This document shows, piece by piece, positions 59,481 to 64,000 of a stretch of DNA of 64,000 nucleotides. Numbering within the stretch: position 1 is the stretch's first letter; each line of letters opens with the position of its first letter. Location of the stretch: assembly GCA_026390575.1 (NCBI GenBank), contig JAPLFR010000008.1, forward strand, positions 186,001 to 250,000. The letters run 5' to 3'. The notes beneath the pieces are model-generated. The model searched no databases. It worked only from the letters and a program-made list of their open reading frames with translations, and had not been told where the DNA came from. Source of the DNA: Ignavibacteriales bacterium. GTDB lineage: Bacteria > Bacteroidota > Ignavibacteria > UBA10030. The position numbers and the translations under genes are program-made.

Positions 59481-60595
59481 GCAAACTTTCTGAAAAAGCC
59501 CAGTGGACCGATAAGGGAATTGTAAAGAATGTAGAGCATTTCCATCAGAATAAATGAGCGATCGAAATTATTCGCTTCAAATATCCGATGAGAATATCTG
59601 AATAAAACAATGTCGCTTAATACTTTTGAACAACATACTGCGGCCATCGCAGGCAGAGTTAAAACATTCATCAGGAACAAAAGAGGAGAGACCACGAGCA
59701 ATAAATTTGATGAATGATAGCAGAAGAAAAAGAGCATCATCGGCACGGTGAAGAACTTAGCGGCCGAGAAATGCCGTTTACGCTGCTCAACAAACGACCA
59801 GAAGTTCATGGGCGGAACAGTTAGAACAAAACTTTCTCCTGTTGTTACATATTGAATCTTCCACGCTGTCTGCCTGCGTACAAGCTGCAAAAAAAGGTCA
59901 TCATCACCACTGGTCGACATTTTAATTTTCTCAAATCCATTCACCGCATCATACACTTTTCGTCTGTAAGCAAGATTTCTCCCAGTGCAGAGCCAGCCGA
60001 TATTCCAGCCAATTGAACCAGCCGCCCAAATTGCAGCACGGAATTCTTCGTAAGCAATGAATTTGAAGAATAACGTATTATAGAATCCAGCTTTGGAAGT
60101 CTGGCTGTTTGGAATTTGATATGGCGAATAGCCAGCCACAAGTCCCACATCTGGTTTAAATGATTTCACCAATTCTTCAATCCAGCGAGAAGTGGGAAAG
60201 CAATCTGCGTCTGTGAAGCAGAGAATCTCGCCTTTGCTTGCATCAATACCGGTTCTAAGTGCATTTTTTTTTGCTGGCATATCGCCTTGAAGGCTTGTGA
60301 TGTCGATACGCGTGATGTTGGAAGAATTCTTCTGGAAGTCGGTAATCAACTCGGCTGTTTTATCGGTAGAACGATCATTGATAATAATAATTTCGTACTG
60401 TGTGTATGTTTGATGCGACAGGCACTGAAGAAGTTGACAAATATTTTTTTCTTCATTGCGAGCCGCTACGATGACGGAGACAAAAGGTTGTTCATTGCAT
60501 GTCGTATCATCCAAGCGCTTTAAACCTGTTATCAAACCAAGATGAACGATCAGGTAGAACGCAGCCGCAAGTAATAGAAAAAAACCAATTATCAT
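59465..60595 (-). CDS. Membrane GT2-family glycosyltransferase
   Basis: First gene of the operon. N-terminal membrane segment, GT-A core (VSVIVAARNEEKNICQLL, INDRSTDKT, LCFTDADC), then QRKRHFSAA as the Q-x-x-RW-like loop and C-terminal membrane segments. The ATG at 60595 follows GGAG with a six-base spacer and is chosen for that; an ATG at 60607 and a TTG at 60652 open the same frame. The third of three paralogues. Confidence 0.88.
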   Translation of the reverse strand: MIIGFFLLLAAAFYLIVHLGLITGLKRLDDTTCNEQPFVSVIVAARNEEKNICQLLQCLSHQTYTQYEIIIINDRSTDKTAELITDFQKNSSNITRIDITSLQGDMPAKKNALRTGIDASKGEILCFTDADCFPTSRWIEELVKSFKPDVGLVAGYSPYQIPNSQTSKAGFYNTLFFKFIAYEEFRAAIWAAGSIGWNIGWLCTGRNLAYRRKVYDAVNGFEKIKMSTSGDDDLFLQLVRRQTAWKIQYVTTGESFVLTVPPMNFWSFVEQRKRHFSAAKFFTVPMMLFFFCYHSSNLLLVVSPLLFLMNVLTLPAMAAVCCSKVLSDIVLFRYSHRIFEANNFDRSFILMEMLYILYNSLIGPLGFFRKFAWKQS

Positions 60596-60623
60596 TGAAA
60601 TCTCCATCACATGATCATAATCG

Positions 60624-60652
60624 GAAATAATGGGTTCTGATGCAACGTCCAA
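60624..60652 (-). promoter_or_regulatory. Possible promoter for the minus-strand GT2 operon
   Basis: On the minus strand TTGGAC (60652-60647), a 17-base spacer and TATTTC (60629-60624). It would give a ~22-base leader before the ATG at 60595, consistent with that start and against the TTG at 60652. The -10 is imperfect. Confidence 0.35.
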
Positions 60653-60726
60653 TGCATGCTTAAAAAAAGTAACAACTCAGTAAATTCTTCCATAACGTAG
60701 ATCAAATAAAAATCCTATAAGTATCT

Positions 60727-60803
60727 GTCATACCCGAATTCTTTAATCGGGTATCTTATCTATATTTCAAGCAAGATTCCCTCTTCAAACGTGAGGGAAT
60801 GAC
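60727..60803. repeat. Palindromic intergenic repeat with two hairpins
   Basis: 77 bases bounded by GTCAT and ATGAC. First hairpin ATACCCGA/TCGGGTAT (60730-60754), second ATTCCCTC/GAGGGAAT (60777-60800 region). The outer ends are imperfect inverted repeats (GTCATACCC and GGGAATGAC). The shape is that of a short REP/MITE-like unit. It lies between divergent genes. Confidence 0.55.
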
Positions 60804-60858
60804 GACCTATTTGAAAAATAAAGTAGTTACAAAAATCCGAATGGTTTCATCGCCGCAA

Positions 60859-60887
60859 TTGAAAGTCGCGAATCTTCCATATATATT
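60859..60887 (+). promoter_or_regulatory. Promoter for udk
   Basis: TTGAAA (60859-60864), a 17-base spacer and TATATT (60882-60887). RNA would start near 60894. This agrees with the ATG at 60921 being the real start rather than the GTG at 60888. Confidence 0.55.
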
Positions 60888-60920
60888 GTGATAAATGACT
60901 CCATAAGCATAAAGAATAAA

Positions 60921-61562
60921 ATGAAACCACTCGTCATAGGATTAGCAGGCGGTACCGGCTCTGGAAAGACTTCGGTTGCAAATAAAATTTTAGATCGTCT
61001 CGATAGAAATCATATCGTGGTTCTCCAACATGATTCCTACTACAAAGATCTTGAAAAATTTGGAGGACTTACTCCGGATAAAATCAATTTTGATCATCCG
61101 GATTCGCTTGAAACGGATATTCTCATTCAGCACATCTGGCAGCTCTGCGAAGGGAAGACGATCTATCAGCCAATTTATAATTTTGCAACAAACCGCCGAA
61201 TGGTTGAGACTCAGCAAATCGCACCAAAGGATATCATTATTGTAGATGGCATTTTGATTTTTGTTGAAAAGCGATTGCGCGAACTGATGGACATAAAAAT
61301 ATTTGTCGATACCGATGCTGATGAACGCTTGATTCGGAGAATTCGGCGTGATACTCTTGAGCGCGGACGTTCGGTGGAAACAGTGATGAACCAATATCTC
61401 GGCACGGTGAAACCGATGCATCTCGAATTTGTAGAACCAAGCAAGCATTGGGCAGATATTATCATTCCTCAGGGCGCAAACAATCTCGTTGCGATTGATA
61501 TGGTGGTGACAAAAATAAAATCGATGATTGCTGCAAAAGCAACAATTGCCGAAAAATCATAA
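60921..61562 (+). CDS. udk: Uridine kinase
   Basis: Phosphorylates uridine and cytidine to UMP and CMP for salvage. GLAGGTGSGKTSVA (~5-18) is the P-loop. LQHDSYYKD, FDHPDSLETDIL and the IFVDTDADERLIRRIRRD block with the Arg finger are the family marks. 213 residues is normal. It is unrelated to the GT2 operon on the other strand, from which it is separated by the palindromic repeat. Confidence 0.94.
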   Translation: MKPLVIGLAGGTGSGKTSVANKILDRLDRNHIVVLQHDSYYKDLEKFGGLTPDKINFDHPDSLETDILIQHIWQLCEGKTIYQPIYNFATNRRMVETQQIAPKDIIIVDGILIFVEKRLRELMDIKIFVDTDADERLIRRIRRDTLERGRSVETVMNQYLGTVKPMHLEFVEPSKHWADIIIPQGANNLVAIDMVVTKIKSMIAAKATIAEKS

Positions 61563-61632
61563 CTGCATTCGATACGTTCTTGCTTCCCGAACGATGATTG
61601 ACAAGCGCGCGTAGTGCCCTTCTTTCCATTTC

Positions 61633-61661
61633 TTGACTCTCCGTCAAAAATCCGATATCTT
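61633..61661 (+). promoter_or_regulatory. Promoter for the M16 peptidase gene
   Basis: TTGACT (61633-61638), a 17-base spacer and TATCTT (61656-61661), the best sigma-70-type pair in the window. Transcription would begin near 61668, 49 bases before the GTG start at 61717. Confidence 0.55.
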
Positions 61662-61716
61662 CATCATAGATATTATTTTCTATCAAATTTCTTCATTTGT
61701 TATTCATCGGGGTTCT

Positions 61717-63045
61717 GTGAATCAACACAAAAAGCTTAAAACCATAAGGCAGGCAGTCTTGCCCTCGTTCACTCACAAAACTGAAGCGACGTACCAAAAG
61801 ACGGTTCTTGATAACGGCGTACGTATTGTGACGGAAGAAATTCCACACGTGCGTTCTTTATCGCTTGGATTTTGGATCGAGACAGGATCAAGGGATGAAT
61901 TCCCGGCAAACAACGGGATATCTCATTTTATTGAACACATGGTATTCAAAGGTACGAAGAAACGAAGCGTGAAAGAAATCGCTCAAAGCATTGAATCAGT
62001 CGGTGGCTACTTAAACGCATTCACCAGTAAAGAGCACACATGTTATTATGCGCGCGTACTCGATGAACATCTCGAATTAGCAACAGATGTGTTAAGCGAT
62101 ATGGTATTTCAGCCGACTTTTCCACAAAAAGAATTCGAGAAGGAAAAGAATGTTATTCTCGAAGAGTTGAAACAAGCAGAAGACGATCCGGATGACATTA
62201 TCCAGGATTATTTTGAAAAAGCCCTTTTCAAAACGCACCCCCTTGGAATGCCAGTCATCGGCAATGCGAAATCGATTACTTCCTTTACGCGCAAGGATCT
62301 TCTTCACTATAAAACCGAACAGTATACATCCGCCAATCTTGTTGTTGCTGCAGCCGGCAACCTTCAACATGCGGAGGTGGTGGAATTAACAAAACGCTAC
62401 CTCCAAAATGCTGTGAACAGTACAAATAAACGATCAGAACGGAACCAATCCGTATTTGAGGAACCGAGTTCTGTTTTAAGCGAATACTACAAGCCGATTC
62501 AGCAAGCGCACATTTGTCTCGGGACAATCGGTTTTCATGTTCACGATGAAAGACGTTTCCCTATGCAAGTGTTGAACACACTGCTGGGAGACGGAATGAG
62601 CTCCCGATTATTCCAGAACATACGGGAAAAATACGGATTTGCGTATGCAGTGTACAGCTTCAATAATATGATGCAGGATACGGGTGCAGCCGGCGTGTAC
62701 ATCGGAACCGATAATTCTCATGTTCAACGATGCATCGACCTCGTGTGGAAAGAATTAAAATCATTGCGTACGAAAGGCATCACAAAAGAGGAACTTACGC
62801 GCACAAAAGCGCAATTGAAGGGAAGTATGATGCTGGGTATGGAAAATATTCCCAATAGAATGATACGGTTAGGAAGCTCGGAGTTGTATTTCGGAGAACT
62901 TATTTCATTAGACACAATTATTCATAAGATTGATGCAGTCACCCGGGAAGAGGTGCAGGAGATAGCGGAAGGACTATTTAAGGAAGATCGTTTCGCCACA
63001 GTCATCTTCCATCCGAATGGCAATCACGAGACCACAACAAAATAA
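61717..63045 (+). CDS. M16-family zinc peptidase (processing-peptidase-like)
   Basis: HFIEH (~residue 75) is the inverted zinc motif HxxEH, and the downstream glutamate lies in FEKEKNVILEEL. GFWIETGSRDE, the NGISHFIEHMVFKGT opening and YGFAYAVYSF are typical of the beta subunit-like M16B family. I use the GTG at 61717 with GGGG upstream; a TTG at 61633 lies in the promoter. No signal peptide, so probably cytoplasmic. 443 residues is the usual single-subunit length. Confidence 0.9.
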   Translation: MNQHKKLKTIRQAVLPSFTHKTEATYQKTVLDNGVRIVTEEIPHVRSLSLGFWIETGSRDEFPANNGISHFIEHMVFKGTKKRSVKEIAQSIESVGGYLNAFTSKEHTCYYARVLDEHLELATDVLSDMVFQPTFPQKEFEKEKNVILEELKQAEDDPDDIIQDYFEKALFKTHPLGMPVIGNAKSITSFTRKDLLHYKTEQYTSANLVVAAAGNLQHAEVVELTKRYLQNAVNSTNKRSERNQSVFEEPSSVLSEYYKPIQQAHICLGTIGFHVHDERRFPMQVLNTLLGDGMSSRLFQNIREKYGFAYAVYSFNNMMQDTGAAGVYIGTDNSHVQRCIDLVWKELKSLRTKGITKEELTRTKAQLKGSMMLGMENIPNRMIRLGSSELYFGELISLDTIIHKIDAVTREEVQEIAEGLFKEDRFATVIFHPNGNHETTTK

Positions 63046-63102
63046 TAGTATCACAATTAGTAACTACTCAGCAAAGAAAATAAAAAATATTCGACCACCC
63101 CA

Positions 63103-63208
63103 TCCCGCCACCGTAAAACGGTAGCGGGACACCCCTCCTTGTCAAGGAGGGGAAAATTTCTCCCCTTTTAAAGGGGAGATGTCCCGATGAATGACATTCA
63201 TCGGGACA
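63103..63208. repeat. Cluster of four perfect or near-perfect hairpins
   Basis: Four inverted repeats in a row: 63103-63129 (TCCCGC/GCGGGA with ACCGT/ACGGT), 63132-63152 (CCCCTCCTT/AAGGAGGGG), 63159-63179 (10-base stem TCTCCCCTTT) and 63180-63208 (14-base stem TGTCCCGATGAATG). An outer pair ACCACCCC (63094-63101) and GGGGTTGT (63212-63219) nearly closes the whole. It lies between the M16 gene and the aminotransferase. No T-run follows any stem, so it is not a simple terminator. Confidence 0.7.
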
Positions 63209-63267
63209 GAGGGGTTGTATAAAAACACAATAGCTGAATAATTACCACAATTATATGATTTTGTTTT

Positions 63268-64000
63268 ATGAAAACATCTGACACACAATTTGCGAAAACT
63301 CCACTTTCAATTTCACGGAGAGGACGAGAGATACAAGGGTCACCTATTCGAAAACTTGCCGCTCTTGCAGAAGCGCGCAAGAAGCAGGGAATCCATGTCT
63401 ACCATTTGAATATCGGTCAGCCGGATTTACCTACACCTTTGCCCGTCCTGGAAGCGGTGCATAATTTTTCGCGCCGGACAATTGAATATGCGCCATCCAA
63501 CGGTTTGCCGGAATCGCTCACGGCATGGAAAAAATATTTTAATCATTCTGGAATTATCTTTGATGAAAGTGAGCTTATAGTCACAACCGGTGGATCCGAA
63601 GCAATAACCTTAGCGATGTGCGCCATCTGCGATATGGATGACGAGATCATCGTGTTCGAACCGACGTATGCAAATTATAATGGTTTTGCATGTATCGCGA
63701 ATGTGAAACTCCGAGCTATTCCTACAATGATAGAAAATGGCTTTCATCTTCCGTCAGAAGAGGTGATTGAGGCCTTTGTTACGAACAGAACACGAGCGAT
63801 CCTGTATTGCAGTCCATCCAATCCTACTGGAACAATTTACAGTCGAGAAGAAATTCAACGACTTGTCAATGTGGCGATAAAACATGGATTATTCATTCTT
63901 TCCGATGAAACATATCGCGAGTTTGCGTATGAGAAAAAAGCAATAAGCATTGCAGATTTTCCTCAGGTACACGATAGAGCAATTGTACTTGAAAGCTGTT
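63268..64000 (+). CDS. Class I/II aminotransferase (3' end outside window)
   Basis: Begins at ATG 63268; the frame stays open to the window edge. It reads LNIGQPDLPTP, VTTGGSEAITLA (PLP-phosphate), VFEPTYANYNGF, CSPSNPTGTIYSREE and LSDETYREFAYE, the blocks of fold type I aspartate-aminotransferase relatives. It stops just before the lysine that binds PLP. The substrate amino acid is not clear. It was not listed among the complete frames because it has no stop inside the window. Confidence 0.93.
   Translation, partial: MKTSDTQFAKTPLSISRRGREIQGSPIRKLAALAEARKKQGIHVYHLNIGQPDLPTPLPVLEAVHNFSRRTIEYAPSNGLPESLTAWKKYFNHSGIIFDESELIVTTGGSEAITLAMCAICDMDDEIIVFEPTYANYNGFACIANVKLRAIPTMIENGFHLPSEEVIEAFVTNRTRAILYCSPSNPTGTIYSREEIQRLVNVAIKHGLFILSDETYREFAYEKKAISIADFPQVHDRAIVLESC

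Noticed and set aside
60888-60920. GTG start for udk
   Set aside because: Falls directly after the -10 box of a good promoter and adds eleven residues without homology.

Overview
The window is one piece of an AT-rich bacterial chromosome with two membranes. It looks like a member of the Bacteroidota/Chlorobi/Ignavibacteria side of the FCB group. Supporting signs are secreted proteins ending in NYPNPFNP-type type IX secretion (T9SS) sorting domains, a gingipain-family (C25) PorU-like peptidase, a PorV/PorQ-like outer-membrane pair, and a SecA with a C-terminal zinc motif. Ignavibacteria or a close sister class is my best guess, but the window holds no rRNA or marker that settles it. No tRNA, rRNA, CRISPR array, insertion sequence or prophage is visible. 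Where a promoter can be read it has the ordinary TTGNNN-N17-TATNTT form.

Layout. (1) 1-2339: the 3' part of a secreted, Ig-repeat, T9SS-sorted protein. (2) 2623-20904: a surface-polysaccharide cluster on the + strand. It starts with a polyprenyl-phosphate sugar-1-phosphate transferase and UDP-glucose dehydrogenase. GDP-sugar genes follow (GDP-mannose 3,5-epimerase-like, a nucleotidyltransferase-GHMP kinase fusion, gmd, fcl), then UDP-xylose synthase, a WecG/TagA transferase, a Wzx flippase, an SGNH hydrolase, UDP-galactopyranose mutase, a KpsS-like protein and several glycosyltransferases. A decayed glycosyltransferase tail lies inside it at 18261-18563. (3) 21144-28873: the C25 peptidase, a small GT2 and a Wzi-like capsule-assembly outer-membrane protein. 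(4) 28948-30606: ECF sigma factor, zinc anti-sigma factor and a small exported helical protein, translationally coupled. (5) 30613-34649 (- strand): Ppx/GppA, PrmA, a membrane protein and a DacB-type lipoprotein. (6) 34758-42097: secA, PII, era, an EamA transporter and uvrC. (7) 42154-48376: an MsbA-like ABC exporter, two GT9 heptosyltransferase-like genes, an O-antigen ligase and a converging GT2. (8) 48390-52649 (- strand): two PorV/PorQ-like barrels, a BNR-repeat T9SS cargo and a lipoprotein, all overlapping. (9) 52897-60595 (- strand): a site-2 protease, then an overlapping operon of three membrane GT2s, a NodB deacetylase, an LPG-synthase-like flippase and a PHP-type metallohydrolase. (10) 60921-64000: uridine kinase, an M16 peptidase and a class I aminotransferase cut by the window edge.

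How it fits together. Most of the window builds, exports or anchors the cell surface. The sugar genes predict UDP-glucuronate, UDP-xylose, GDP-L-fucose, possibly GDP-L-galactose/L-gulose, and UDP-galactofuranose. Lipid-linked units would be flipped by Wzx, joined to lipid A-core by the O-antigen ligase, or assembled at the surface with Wzi. In T9SS organisms the C25 sortase PorU joins cargo proteins to an anionic LPS, so its presence beside the polysaccharide genes fits a shared surface-anchoring system. The least explained parts are the nucleotidyltransferase-GHMP fusion and the 54.0-60.6 kb operon, which looks like a dedicated pathway for an uncharacterised glycolipid or exopolysaccharide.
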